Shown in pieces: positions 49,130-58,844 of a stretch of DNA of 64,000 bases; positions within the stretch are counted from its first letter, which is position 1; the number at the start of each line of letters is the position of its first letter. The notes under the pieces are model-generated. The model was given only the letters and a program-made list of their open reading frames with translations. It did no database searches and was not told the DNA's origin. The DNA is from Sepiola atlantica (lineage: Eukaryota; Mollusca; Cephalopoda; Sepiida; Sepiolidae). The position numbers and the translations under genes were made by a program. The DNA lies in NCBI GenBank assembly GCA_963556195.1, contig OY744551.1, forward strand, positions 12,795,096 to 12,859,095. The letters run 5' to 3'.

Positions 49130-49964
49130 TTATAAAAATGTCCGCTTACTGACATAAATAAGTTTATTTCGCATGACTTTCGTCAGCCTCATCGGTAAAA
49201 GCGTCGTTCCAGGGTTCGAATCGTGCAACCGGCTTAAATGGTTATCTCTACATTGATGATTCCGCAAGGTTGTAACGTATACGTATGTATATAATAATGC
49301 TATATTCACTATTTAATAATTATATATAGAGTGTAATATATAGTAATTAGTAGTGGTATATAATGACATGCTGTTAAACAAGAATAAGTTTAAAACTTCT
49401 AAAATTCATACTAGAATACTCCGTAAACAAAAAATAAATGCTAACTTATAATCAGTTCTATGTGCTCTGGAGGTTACAGGTTCAATCCCCTGTTCGAGCG
49501 ATTCTAAGAATACAATTACGAATAACTTACGGCTTCTATCCGGTAATGGCTACCGGAACGAGATCAAGATACCCCCGTGGATTAACTATAGGGTTCCGTT
49601 CGAAATTCCATACATATTTCCAAAGAATCCCGGTTTCGACAAGTGAACCTGAAGAAGGTCGGAGGTAAGATCGGCCAAAGATCAGAACAGTAGTCCCAAT
49701 AATGCAAATAATACAAAACAAAGAGAATACGTTAAACGAATGTTGAATGTCCACGTGGCCCTGCGCTAACATTTAATACAAGTAATATTTTTCTTTCAGA
49801 TGATGTGGTGTGACATCATGTGTTACTGTTGCATGGAGAATCCCTACATGGAAAACCAGTCCATGTTCAGCAGCTACCCCAAACTGATGGCCCTCTACAA
49901 ACGTGTGTCCTCTCACCCCAAGATCTGCGGATACCTGAAGAGCCGTAGCAAGACCATGTGGTAG
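34713..49964 (+). CDS. S-crystallin gene 2, span of exons 1-6
   Basis: Exons 34713-34845, 38355-38450, 42895-43010, 44700-44891, 47460-47567, 49800-49964. All introns are GT..AG, phases match gene 1, and the total is 270 codons including TAG (269 aa). ATG in good context (ACCACCATGCC), TATA box and AATAAA present, so it appears functional. The product is a lens S-crystallin of sigma-GST origin: thioredoxin-like domain 1-77 with Tyr8 at the catalytic position, helical domain interrupted by the Gly/Met-rich insert 116-179, and FFMGD motif near 211-215. It differs from gene 1 mainly in the insert (64 against 68 residues) and a few conservative replacements. Confidence 0.93.
35425..35797 (-). mobile_element. 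U2-snRNA-headed SINE, copy B of the 3380 insertion
   Basis: Orthologous (duplicate) to 3380-3751, with the same boundaries, head (minus strand CCTTTTGGCTAAGATCAAAG) and tail. The left target repeat is now CTATATAACAGTA (one change); the right one is CTATATAAGAG followed directly by a second SINE piece. Confidence 0.85.
35810..35973 (-). mobile_element. Partial U2-SINE (3' half) adjacent to a full copy
   Basis: Begins TTTTATTTACTCCTCTCCAG and matches the SINE tail half up to CCCCGTCGGCATT, then stops abruptly at the junction with the ancestral flank (AATCAGGACAAAGTTGACAC). It has no U2 head. Absent at the same point in copy A. It is more similar to the 60287 copy (GACCCAAGGTCGGGTCGG) than to its neighbour, so it is a separate insertion or a product of recombination, not a local duplication. 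Confidence 0.8.
36161..36547. repeat. (TA)n arrays, three runs
   Basis: Runs at 36161-36232, 36360-36396 and 36475-36547. Counterparts of those at 3951-4690 in copy A. Confidence 0.95.
37017..37735 (+). pseudogene. Non-LTR retrotransposon RT C-terminal fragment, copy B
   Basis: Continues beyond the copy A breakpoint. In shifting frames: [33 protein letters not shown] (decayed form of the LINE motif [13 protein letters not shown]) and [17 protein letters not shown] (NLQKFK-like helix), then a 3' UTR with CGGCGATATGCTATTGGTTG. Same family as 40278-41000 and the minus-strand pieces at 39876 and 61409. Confidence 0.7.
38355..38450 (+). CDS. S-crystallin gene 2 exon 2
   Basis: 96 nt between TTTTCAG and GTAAGTATTT. 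Same protein as exon 2 of gene 1 ([32 protein letters not shown]); all nucleotide differences are silent (for example TGT for TGC, CTT for CTG). Confidence 0.97.
38935..39600. repeat. Highly diverged tandem repeat in intron 2 of gene 2
   Basis: Repeated elements of the type TTTCGTCTGTCTGTAACG, then TTTAAATTT and AAAATAATTTTC recur about every 65-75 bases with many substitutions. Just upstream, GGTTAGGTTAATTTGCTTTT and TGTAGTGTT occur twice (38838-38892) next to TTAGGG-like bits. Confidence 0.5.
39876..40115 (-). pseudogene. LINE 3'-end fragment
   Basis: Minus strand carries the LWNS-type region (GGACTCTGGAACTCATTCGC, then CATGCAGAGGTTTAAAACTA and ATGTAAACAGAC) and the 3' UTR (CAGTGGCCGCCGACCCTATT). 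The same segment, less decayed, lies at 61409-61650. Confidence 0.65.
40278..41000 (+). pseudogene. LINE RT C-terminal fragment in intron 2 of gene 2
   Basis: Decayed reading pieces: [40 protein letters not shown] and NGICNN (the SLFYRYF-G-CS motif of CR1/Jockey-type RTs), [19 protein letters not shown] ([13 protein letters not shown]), then the 3' UTR AGTGGCAATATGCCTTGTTT and GGGGTGAATAA. Several frameshifts. Confidence 0.75.
41527..42052. mobile_element. Foldback/MITE with about 95-bp TIRs and an internal telomere-like tract
   Basis: Left arm TTGGTGCTTGTATAATAAAA, AGCCGAAAAAAAG, then AGTGTTGGAGAGGTAAATAA and GGGGCAGGTAACTCTT. Right arm (41955-42052) is the inverse: AGTTACCTGCCCCTTATTTA, CCTCTCCAACACTAAAAGAC, CGGCTTTTTATTACACAAGC and ACCATA. 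The interior holds ACCCTAA/AACCCTAAACTCT repeats (41768-41858). No coding capacity; superfamily undetermined. Confidence 0.8.
42895..43010 (+). CDS. S-crystallin gene 2 exon 3
   Basis: 116 nt between CCATTAG and GTGAGTCCG. As gene 1 exon 3 with one replacement (DYISDCF for DYIADCF). Confidence 0.97.
43809..44150 (+). pseudogene. Possible LINE ORF C-terminal fragment
   Basis: Open for 113 codons. [20 protein letters not shown], then [20 protein letters not shown] resembles the RT-terminal pattern R--RWLGH-LR-D-D---K-AL----GKR-RGRP of several LINE families, with the GKRxRGRP part decayed. The preceding 240 bases (43571-43808) are also open but not recognisable. Confidence 0.45.
44269..44672. 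repeat. 41-bp minisatellite in intron 3 of gene 2
   Basis: About 10 units of GGTTCACTTTGTGTTAATAA followed by TTCATGATTTTTTAAAAATA, ending 28 bases before exon 4. Gene 1's intron 3 has a different array at a different place. Confidence 0.95.
44700..44891 (+). CDS. S-crystallin gene 2 exon 4 (Gly/Met repeat insert)
   Basis: 192 nt (64 codons), phase 0, between TTTAAATAG and [22 protein letters not shown], two units [11 protein letters not shown], one [11 protein letters not shown], one shortened SSGMMSPN, then [10 protein letters not shown]. It has the same ends as gene 1 exon 4 but different unit content, as expected for repeat-driven length change. Confidence 0.96.
44953..45016. repeat. (TA)n microsatellite in intron 4 of gene 2
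   Basis: TA run directly after exon 4. Further simple repeats follow: (CA)n(TA)n(GACA)n(GA)n at 45309-45445 and (TA)n at 45728-45800. Confidence 0.95.
45819..45905 (-). mobile_element. tRNA-derived SINE (family 2) fragment
   Basis: Minus strand: CTCGTGTTTCGGGGTTTCGA, AATCCTGCGACCGGATTAAA, then GGATGATTCCAGAAAGATGA and ACCTATACGTATGTA followed by TA repeats. Matches 49201-49292 closely (CAACCGGCTTAAATGG, GATGATTCCGCAAGG, ACGTATACGTATG). The A-box part is lost. Confidence 0.65.
45960..46160. repeat. Dispersed repeat (relative at 53270-53480)
   Basis: TTCTTCGTCGAGTCATCTTC and AGGTGATAAAAGC here, GATTCTTCGTCGAATCATCT and TCAGGATACAAATGAGC at 53295, followed in both by AAGAGAATTT and, further on, TTTCATACGTAA. 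Class not recognised. Confidence 0.5.
46591..47277 (+). mobile_element. Merlin-like DNA transposon, deletion derivative, with 8-bp TSD
   Basis: Inverted ends of about 125 bp: left GGTGCTTCTGCAGAGACGGG and TTTCGATCGATGGCGGCGGA; right the inverse, CCGCCGCCATCGATCGAAAC to CTCTGCAGAAGCACC. Both sides are flanked by a perfect direct repeat GGCGAACC (46583-46590 and 47278-47285). The interior begins an ORF at 46735 ([31 protein letters not shown], then a CICG half zinc knuckle) that resembles the N-terminus of ISXO2/Merlin-type transposases. The catalytic part is missing. The 8-bp duplication fits Merlin. Confidence 0.8.
46735..46900 (+). pseudogene. Merlin/ISXO2-like transposase N-terminal remnant
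   Basis: About 50 recognisable residues: an acidic/hydrophobic helix pair ([20 protein letters not shown]), [20 protein letters not shown]; then the frame runs into low-complexity Phe-rich sequence. In related transposases a Cys-rich knuckle follows at this position. The assignment rests on this short match plus the TIR/TSD structure. Confidence 0.5.
47460..47567 (+). CDS. S-crystallin gene 2 exon 5
   Basis: 108 nt between TTATTTCAG and [45 protein letters not shown]. Differs from gene 1 by V/I and a final Q/M. Confidence 0.97.
48762..48866. repeat. (TA)n(GT)n(TA)n microsatellite in intron 5
   Basis: TA, then GT, then TA runs upstream of the hammerhead segment. Another TA run at 49082-49128 lies downstream of it. 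Confidence 0.95.
48995..49050 (+). ncRNA. Hammerhead ribozyme, type I, in intron 5 of gene 2
   Basis: CTGATGAG (49007-49014) with stem II GCCG/CGGC closed by CAGTAA, then GAAAC (49028-49032). Stem III is AC/GT (or ACA/TGT), cleavage triplet GTC (49037-49039). Stem I is CCACG (49002-49006) pairing with CGTGG (49040-49044), with a further AGT/ACT pairing across a small internal loop. All conserved core bases are present. The minimal stem III is like that of retroelement-associated hammerheads, which act best as dimers. It lies on the sense strand of the S-crystallin transcript. Confidence 0.85.
49183..49292 (+). mobile_element. tRNA-derived SINE (family 2), plus strand
   Basis: CAGCCTCATCGGTAAAAGCG (A-box-like), CCAGGGTTCGAATCGTGCAA (B box), then CATTGATGATTCCGCAAGGT and ACGTATACGTATGTATATA. 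Same family as 9300 and 45819. Confidence 0.7.
49800..49964 (+). CDS. S-crystallin gene 2 exon 6 and stop
   Basis: 165 nt after TTCTTTCAG, ending KTMW then TAG (49962-49964). [54 protein letters not shown]. Confidence 0.97.
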   Translation: MMWCDIMCYCCMENPYMENQSMFSSYPKLMALYKRVSSHPKICGYLKSRSKTMW

Positions 49965-50132
49965 GAATATTGGTGCTGCTCTCTGCATAATCTAGAAAAC
50001 CTATCTACGTCCAGGAACGACCTTCAACCGATGTCTCTATAGACCAACGTTTCTGCAAATAGGAACATTTGTGGAGATATAACAACAATATTCTATCACC
50101 ATTTCGTATTTTCAAAAGAATTGTATTCAAGT

Positions 50133-50138
50133 AATAAA
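50133..50138 (+). terminator. Polyadenylation signal of gene 2
   Basis: AATAAA, 168 bases after the stop. Confidence 0.8.
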
Positions 50139-50537
50139 ATTGTATACTCATAAAATTCCATTGTGTTGTTAATATAATAAGGTTGTGCATCGTTTTAAAA
50201 TAATGTTTTATTATACTTCAGTTTATTAGATAGAAACAACCATTCTTTAATGCTACATTTTCAGTTGGTGTATAAACTTTTATACACACATGTCGTTGTC
50301 GTCGTCGTGTACCCAGGTTCTATTTGTCTGCTCAGAAACTTATTCGGACGCCGATGTTTAAAAAATATAGGTTCATTTAAAATGAGAGACAGTCACAGAA
50401 AATGATCAGGATTCAATGCGTGAGTAGAGCTTAGTAGCAGTAGTAGTATGAAAATGTACTTATGGCAAGTAAGCTTCACAGAAACACATGTTTAATTCCC
50501 GAGGGCACTCATCAAGCTAATTGCCAGCATTTAACCC

Positions 50538-50597
50538 TGATGATGATGATGATGATGCTGATGATGATGATGATGATAATGATGATGATGATGATTG
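50538..50597. repeat. (GAT)n trinucleotide repeat
   Basis: GAT repeats with few interruptions. A larger (GAG)n(GAT)n array follows at about 51000-51118. Poly-Asp, poly-Met and poly-His frames over them are artefacts. Confidence 0.95.
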
Positions 50598-50999
50598 TTG
50601 TGAAGCGAGTAAGGCTCACGAAGATCGTGCCGCAGGATTGTCTGGTCAGCATGAAGTCCTCCTTGTTGGTCGAGGCTATTCTTTAACCTACAGAATTGCA
50701 GGTGTTTACCCCCGACACAGAGAACAACAAGATTTAGCGGTTGCATGCAAAGTCGGAGAAGGTTTGACACATAAACTATAAAAGGAATGGCGAAAAAGAA
50801 ACGTTGCCACTTTCACTCCATTGATTTGCGGCTACGCGTCCGACACATCTTTGCTGGAGATAATGCAGAGGTAGAGACGACCAGAGGGCGACGAATCCTG
50901 TTGCTAACTTATTTTGGATTTTGACTCTGACACTGGGTAACTCTTACACTATCACGTTGCAACCACCCCGACACTGGTGAGAAGTAGTTTAGCGTTAGG

Positions 51000-51023
51000 A
51001 GGAGGAGGAGGAGGAGGAGGAGG

Positions 51024-51090
<67 letters not shown>

Positions 51091-51118
51091 CGAGGAGGAG
51101 GATGAGTATGATGACGAC
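51000..51118. repeat. (GAG)n(GAT)n trinucleotide array
   Basis: Pure GAG block followed by a long GAT block and GAC/GAG variants. Confidence 0.95.
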
Positions 51119-51341
51119 GGCGATATGTAATTGAGGGAGGAAATATTTAATTAATTATGATTGTATCGTTTGAAAATTGTAAAATTGTTGGCATGCTTTA
51201 ATGTCCATTGACACATGAATATATTATATGTATTTAAGGATGAATGTCCGGGTTGCTTATTGCATCCTGAGGAGACATGATTTTGAAATATCGAAGGACA
51301 CATTCGAATGCGTTTTTATATGTAGCTTTTTTAGATAAAAG

Positions 51342-51840
51342 TTGAAGCGTTTTGCACATGTGCATGTGGACATAACTGGCCCACTGCCAACGTGCCAGGG
51401 GCAAAGCTACCTGCTGACATGTGTAGACCGCTTCACCCCCTGTTTTGAAGCCCTTCCCATGTCTGACATCACGGTAGACACAGCAGCGATATTTTGTGTC
51501 TCTGGATGGGTAGACCGCTTTGGAGTTCCTGCTGTCAGCACAACAGACAGGGGTCGGTAGTTCGAGTCATACATCTTTTGCCAACTGATGTAACTGTTAG
51601 GAAGCAAGAGAGCGAAGACTACAGGCTATCACGCAGAATCGAACGGCTGGGTTGAACAATTCCATCGCACACTGAAAACAGCCTTAATAGCCATGACGGA
51701 TCAATCAAATTAACTCGAGAATCTTCCAGTTGTCCGTTTGCAGTAAAGGACAGCCTTAAATGTTCAGCATCAGAGATTGTATGTAGCACTACATTCCGAT
51801 TGAATATGATACTACCCTCCGACTTTCCGGACAATTTGTT
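51342..51840 (+). pseudogene. Ty3/gypsy integrase fragment
   Basis: KRFAHVHVDITGPLPTCQGQ, SYLLTCVDRFTPCFEALPMS (catalytic Asp region), then WVDRFGVPAVSTTDRGR (second Asp); after a stop, YHAESNGWVEQFHRTLKTAL (Glu) and AMTDQSN. A different gypsy lineage from that at 19684 by its motif wording. Broken by stops; no LTR found. Confidence 0.8.
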
Positions 51841-52317
51841 TTCGATGAACTTAAAGAAAACACGTCCCTAGGACCGAAAAGCCGAAACGGGTCGTTTTAG
51901 AAATTGTACAATTGTCAAAAGATGACATTCTAATTTTTACAAATCATCAGCTACAACTTATAATGAAAAAAACTAAGTAAATACATATAATATTGATCAA
52001 ATATATGTGACCCGTTGGGTCATTTATTGAAAAACGAATAAGATTGTTTCAATCAGGAAAAAGTTAAATTTACAATTATTTAAAAAACTCTTCGAAAAAA
52101 CTCTCTTTTTGTACGTTAAATGTGCCTCTGTTTCTTTCTCTTTTTCTGGACCTATCTTTTATTTGGCGATGGATAAATAGTATTAATATTTGTATTGACA
52201 TTCCCTATTGTTCTGAATGGACTATTAAAATATACTGGGGTTTATAGTAAGTGTTATTACTTTTCACTTTTAATAAACAGATAGTAAAGGAGAGAAATAG
52301 TGGCAAACAGAATAGAG

Positions 52318-52318
52318 C

Positions 52319-52374
<56 letters not shown>
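52318..52374. repeat. (TA)n microsatellite
   Basis: TA run; a smaller one lies at 52756-52805. Confidence 0.95.
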
Positions 52375-52378
<4 letters not shown>

Positions 52379-53639
52379 TGCTTATATTCCAATGACGAGA
52401 AAAACATCGAGAATTTAATAAAATCATTTTTTTTTAAATTTTTGCATGGTTGAATTGCTGATGATCTCACAATTGTTTCTCAACAAATAAAATACAGTCA
52501 TTAGACCCATTCACTCGCTGTTCCCCAGCGACATAAATGAAAAGGCATATATAAAGGGTCACATTGAGCACAGAATTCGTGGAAAAAAACGAAAAAAAAC
52601 CAAAGAAACAGGCACAACTTACAAGGGATCACCCCGTCAATCAGATGAAATAATTTTAATCAGATGGCCATTTTGAAATTATCAAACTGAAATAGCTATG
52701 AGGAACACTAACAAATCATGGAAGAAAAACTTAGTTGAAATAGCAGTTGATTAGTTATATATATGTATATAAATATATATATATATATATATATACATAT
52801 ATAATATTTTTTTAGTAAATATAAATTATTAAGACCTATAGACATCGATGGTTCATGCTTACGCAATATTCAGTGTAAGGATGTTAATTCGTGTCGGTTT
52901 GAGAGACCGAACCCGGTTTCCAAGTCTCTACTGACTCGTAGTCCGGTGTCTTTCCTATCGGCCGCCAGCAATAAACATGGAAATAAAGAGAAATTAAACT
53001 CTATAAACGCCAAATCAGCAGGAGATACAGTTAAGAGAATTAACAGCATTCAGAGGGTGGAATATCGCATCTAAGCCGTAGTATAACAGCTCATTATGAC
53101 ATTTTCTCAGAGTGCACTAGTCTTTGTAAAGATGGCTATAACAATATTTTAAAGCAAATATTACTTATTATACATATATTAGAAAACATTGTTAAAATTA
53201 ACTGCTTATTTAATCTTTTTTTAAATTATTGTTTCTAATAATCGTTTTTTTGTCAAAAAAATGTAATGAATGTTCCATAAGTATCACGATTCGATTCTTC
53301 GTCGAATCATCTTCAGGATACAAATGAGCAAAACAGTTGGAGTAAAGAAGAGAATTTTAAAAATCAACCCAGAAGAACGTTTACAATTCAAATTCCTGTA
53401 CGTAAGGATACATTTTATTTACGTTAAACATTTTAAAACATTGTTACTCGTTTCATACGTAATGTTATTTATTGAAGGTCGATGAATTTTAATGAAGATA
53501 ACGTCAAGTATTTGTAGTTTTGTAGAAAGTAGTTTTAGAATCCAATAGTATTATTATTATTATTTACTCACTAGGAGTTATCACACTGGTCATCGTCAGT
53601 AATCGCCCACTGCCAACAACCTGTGATATTTCCTGGAGT

Positions 53640-54440
53640 CTGAGTAACAACAAGTCTCCTCAGACTTCCAGTATGCTCCACCTCTTTTCGTTCATCACCG
53701 TTGATGACCTTGCGGTATCGCAACAGCCACCTACCACCGATTTCCCGCTAGTAAGGGGCATTGGTCCCCTCTGGGACCCGAGTGGCAACAAGCCCCCCCA
53801 AGGTCCCAGAGCTGTCCGCGCTCTTCCAGTGGAGGTCTGGTTTGCGCTTTCCCTCCTCGACCCTCTGTCCATAATTTTCGTGGTGTCAGCCTATGCTTGC
53901 GCCTCTCTCGTGCGGTTGTATTTTCCCCGGTTCTGTTTTCTTGTGCTTCCATGTGTTTGTTCTCCATTCGTTGCTTATGTGGGTTGGTTTCCGCATTCGA
54001 GGACATTTCTCAGTATTGTAGCTGTTTTGATCATTACTGTCCTTTGTATGGTCTGATTTATCCCTTTGATTCCTATTTCTCCTCGTCTTTTCTCCATGTT
54101 TTGGGGGACTGTTCCTAGTGCTCCTATGATTATTGGTGTTATACTGACTTTCTTCATGTTCCATATTCCTTTCAATTCTCTGGCAAGTTCCGTATATATT
54201 CTTCTTTTTTCCGTCTCTTTGATCTTCACTCTGTTGGCTGCTGGAACGGCAAAGTCTACGATTTTGCAGGATTGTTCTTTCTTTTTGATTATTATCATAT
54301 CCAATCTCCTTGCGGTTATGGGTTTGTCTGTTTGTACATTCATATAACATAGGATTTTGTGTTTTTCGTTTTCTAGTACAGTTTCTGGTTTGTGTTTGTA
54401 CCGTTTTTTTTTGCATATTCGAAATTCAGTTGTTTGCACA
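53640..54440 (-). pseudogene. Non-LTR retrotransposon C-terminal region and 3' UTR
   Basis: Minus-strand frame 53975-54439 reads VQTDKPITARRLDMIIIKKK, EQSCKIVDFAVPAANRVKIK, ETEKRRIYTELARELKGIWN and ITPIIIGALGTVPQNMEKR. This is the same C-terminal LINE pattern as 8185-8535 (T-ARRPDIV--DK, I-D-A-P-D--V--KE-EK--KY--LA-EL--LW, P-VIGALG). The end is frameshifted. Downstream on the minus strand there is a GC-richer 3' part to about 53640. Confidence 0.7.
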
Positions 54441-54530
54441 TTTCCCGGTGTACTTCTTTCCCCACGCTGTCATGTCTGTTCTTGTATTCCCTTTGAGCTA
54501 GTTTGCTGCATTCACTTATTATATTATTAT

Positions 54531-54544
54531 TATTTTCATATTCA

Positions 54545-54615
<71 letters not shown>

Positions 54616-54631
54616 GTCATAATCATTATTA

Positions 54632-54662
<31 letters not shown>

Positions 54663-54700
54663 CATCATCATCATCATTATTTTTTTATTATAATAGAAGT
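54531..54700. repeat. (TTA)n trinucleotide array
   Basis: ATT/TTA repeats with CAT interruptions. Followed at 54785-54846 by (TA)n. Confidence 0.95.
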
Positions 54701-54782
54701 AGTAGTAGATAAGGGTAGTATTTTCTAATTTACAGTTAGTTTATGTGTGTACATGTTTATTTAATTATTATATTTTTATGTA

Positions 54783-54849
<67 letters not shown>

Positions 54850-57603
54850 ATTTTAAACGTACTTTTAATATATATTTATCTATTTACTTAAAAATCATGT
54901 TAAGGGCAGTGTATGTATTCAGGGGACAACGGCAGACGATTTTAGAAGAAATGTCCTCAGTCTCGAAGGAACGCTTATTTTTAACGTTGAAGACACGAGG
55001 TATGAGACAATTGCACTCTTTATGATTTTTGTTTGGCCATCGATAACAAACATACATTTTATTCGATCGTGACATACACAACATTAGATCCCCTTATAGG
55101 GGAGGTAACGTAACAATCGTATCGTTACACTAAGTGAGGGAAATTCAAATTACATGAGATTTGACGTCATCGCTATTGAGAAAATACCGTAAAATAACTC
55201 TGCCTTTAAACTAAATAATTAAAAACAACGACAGTTTCTTTCTCCGTGCTTTCGTGACATTATATAATTATAGAATCAAGAACAAACAGAAGAGAAACGA
55301 CTTCAACCCCAGTTTGTTTGTCCTGAAAACATTCTTATTTAAGTGTTAACATATGTAAACTTGAACTTTTATGTCTAGGTGTCGACATCAGTTTTTTTAC
55401 AGTTTGTTAGCAAAAAATCGCATCGACAAGAAATCCCATTAAAACTTCAAAGTGTAATTATAATTCATTTTTTATGTCATCGGTCAGAAAATGAGAAATC
55501 TTTCTAGACTGAGACAATATTGATTTTTTTCAAATGAGAGCGTGATTTTCCCAACAGTAAAACAAGACGCTTCGAAGAGAAGGGTTATTACACGCCAACA
55601 CATGGACATATGACTGGTCAGTTCTGTCTGAAATTATTTAATATTTAGTTTAGTTATTGTTTGATATTTAAAAAGGATACCGATAAATTTGTTCATGTCA
55701 TTTTCATTGTTAGAAATCGCATAGATATTTGAAATTAAAACTATATAAATAACTCATAGACTAAAATGACAGATGGTTGATAAACCTGTCTTAATAGAAA
55801 GGCTTAAATAAAAATTACTTGCTTTTCTCTGAAATTTAAAATATTATTTACACAATAACAAGTCTGCATAAAATTAAATGTTTATCTTGTACTGATACAA
55901 ACTTAACTGTTATGCTTATCCGTCGACTGTCATAAAAAATATCGACAATAAATTCTGTTTTATATTGTTTCTTTTTGTATAAAACACTTTATTTTTAGTG
56001 CCAAAAAGTTATTTATGCGCGTAATAACATTCTAAAACAGTTGACATATTGGTGTTAGAAAAAACAATGATTAAAACATTGAATTAAATAAATATATTTA
56101 AAATAAAATTTTAATTTTCAACACATTTGGAAATTTTGACTTCTAGATTAAATGTGATATCGTGGTGAGGACACTCAACTCCACATTTGATGCCTAATTT
56201 GTTTAAAATATAAATTGTTATTTTATATATTTTGCAATAAAATAATTAAAAGTATCTGTTCTGATACTACACTTCGTCTTTTCTGTTGTCGGTCAGTAAA
56301 AGTGAATGAACAATTCTTGTCGACTCAGGCAATTTAAATGTTTGTCACAATCCAGAGTGCCTTTTTTTCTTCAAATTAAAAACGGAACGTTTGTATAACT
56401 ATGTCCTATCCTCGTGGGAGACAAGTAAATAGAAATAGTAAATAAAAATCCATTAAACAACGTGATGTTTATTTAAATTTAACGCAGCAACAACACAACT
56501 TATATATTAATTTTGAATTCCTTTTTTAAGTGCTCATGCAATTCACGGTCCAGGCAATTGTTTAGATATGATGTTCAAGTTAAATTCAATTTTTACGGTA
56601 TATTTTGTTTATTAAATTGTTATGTGAAAGTACAGAATAGTTAATAATCCCTCGCCTCCCCATGTTAAGAACGGGTTTCTAAATTCTAACTTTCTTATTT
56701 CAGCGCGGGTCTTAAATTAAATAAGTACCATTCCTCTTTAAAAAATATTTATCTTCTATATAAAGTTAAGACGTTTTCCCCCTGTACTTTTGGCAAGAGT
56801 AAGAAAATAACCACATTCATCACAGGCTAATACACTCACAATTATATTAAGCTTATTCACTCGAGCGTGTTTTGATACATTTTTGATTATTTTCACCAGC
56901 TAACAATAAATATTACTTTTGGTCCATAATGGTAGACTTCCCCAAAACATACTCAATAGAGGTGGTAGTACAACTTTTCTCTCTAATACTTTGCTACCAC
57001 AGGACATTAATAAACAACGGATACTTTATGAAAATGTTATCCTTATTAGTTTCTATTCATCAGCTATTTATTTAATACATAATACATTCCGCACAAATTT
57101 AATAGACGCTACCTCAAATTCCGCTGATTTTCAAGTATATCGGATTACGTCAGTTCTAACTATATCGTATAGACACATTCTCATTCTGGTTTGTACGGAC
57201 TTTAGACATTTCCCTTATCACTCCTCGTTTGCTTCGGGTATAATTTCATTTTTTACTTAAACACTTAGACTATTTCATGCATAACACTTTTACATTTTCT
57301 TCTAAATACAACGTAAAACAAGCCGCAGTGTTCATTTCTACAACATTCAATGGTTGATACCAATTCCATGGAATCACGTAATATCAGTTTCTCTTCGACA
57401 AACTTTCGACAATCCATACAGACCTAACATTAATCCAGCATTTGTGTTTTCAGTTTCACGTCAGGTATTCTTTATTTTTATTTAGTGGAGTATTTTACGT
57501 AAGACGTTTTCTTTTCTTCTTTGCATTCTCTATTATAACCGTCCATTCTCTAACTCACTCACTCTTCCTCCCCTCTCTCTCTCTCTCTTTCTCTCTCTCT
57601 CTT

Positions 57604-57666
<63 letters not shown>

Positions 57667-58300
57667 GCAACAATTTCTAAATGAAACGTGTTTACATTTT
57701 CTCAGCCAATAAACATTACAAAGATAAGTACATTTCTTTCTGCTCACATACGATTTAAATTAACATTCGTCGATTTATTTAAATATATTTTTATACTAAC
57801 GAATAACGTTCCTTTATTTAGTTCACAATAGTTAAAAAGCTTCGAAATCAATTTCGAACAAATACCAGCGTAACATTTAAAATAATTATTTTCTATCTAC
57901 ATTTTCCGATTCATCGAAGCGTTTATATACTTTCTTCGTCCCTAAAACTGCTACACGTAATGTGACTTATTTGCGTTCTCTCGGAATTTTTATAATAGAT
58001 ATTATACAGGTGGTCCATACCAAATCTTCATAGTTTCGTCTTTTTACACTCATACTTGCTCCAAACAGTATTTACTGACCGACACCTCAGATTTGTTTTC
58101 CATTTCAAGTTCCATACGAAATTGGGATTTACGTGACTAAAATAGTAATTAATCAACACCTTAATTTGCGGTATTAAAATAGACATTGTTTTTTTTCTTT
58201 TTATTGTTATACAATATATATATTTATCATACTTGCCTGAAATACAATTTATTTATTTCACGTGCCTAAAATAGAATGACCTTTCGTTATACACAATCAA
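54850..58300. other. Intergenic, no gene recognised
   Basis: AT-rich sequence with only short open frames. A CT-rich tract plus TA run lies at 57575-57664. No repeat family seen elsewhere in the window was recognised here. It is the longest stretch without visible transposon structure. Confidence 0.45.
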
Positions 58301-58599
58301 CTTTCAGTCACATTTGAATCCCCAGGAGGGCAGAGTTAGACACGATGTAAGTTCTTACTGTGTCGAAAATCAGGCAACATTAATGAACATTTCCGCATTC
58401 TACAAGGAGTTGCTTTCAATGACGGACGAAAGAATAGCTAACAGATCGAAGAAATACCCCGGCCCGAAACAAGTAACCAAGGAGATATCCTTCTACGCCT
58501 GGCAATTTTTATTTTTGTTCAACTCAGATGAAATGCTTTTCGCGAATAAATATTGTCCGATGTGAAATATTTGCGTTTTGTTGACAAAATGTAATTCAT

Positions 58600-58646
58600 T
58601 CTTTTATTTTTCTCCCGGGCAACGCCGGGCGACGGGTCCAGCTAGT
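58600..58646 (+). mobile_element. Helitron-like 3' terminus
   Basis: Hairpin CCCGG-GCAACG-CCGGG (58614-58629), then GACGGGTCCA and CTAG (58642-58645) followed by T. This is the Helitron 3' signature: GC hairpin, short spacer, CTRR, insertion before T. The 5' end (TC after A) was not found. An 83-codon frame at 58314-58565 lies just inside and shows no known domain; it may be captured sequence. Confidence 0.65.
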
Positions 58647-58844
58647 ATGGAATAAATTTTTGTTTCAGTATAAATCGAAGCGTGTTCCCATCTTTTCGTT
58701 TTTTTAATTGCAATTATTTAAGTTTTAAAAAAAGACTTACATTCATTATTGACAGATCTCGCTTGTTAACTACTAGGCTGGCGTCATTGTTCAATGCAAA
58801 GACCTTAGTTTACTTTCAACGGCCATGGGTGTGTACATGTATAT

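Noticed and set aside
50462..50781. Poly-Asp / poly-Met / poly-His frames
   Set aside because: GAT trinucleotide repeat read in different frames.
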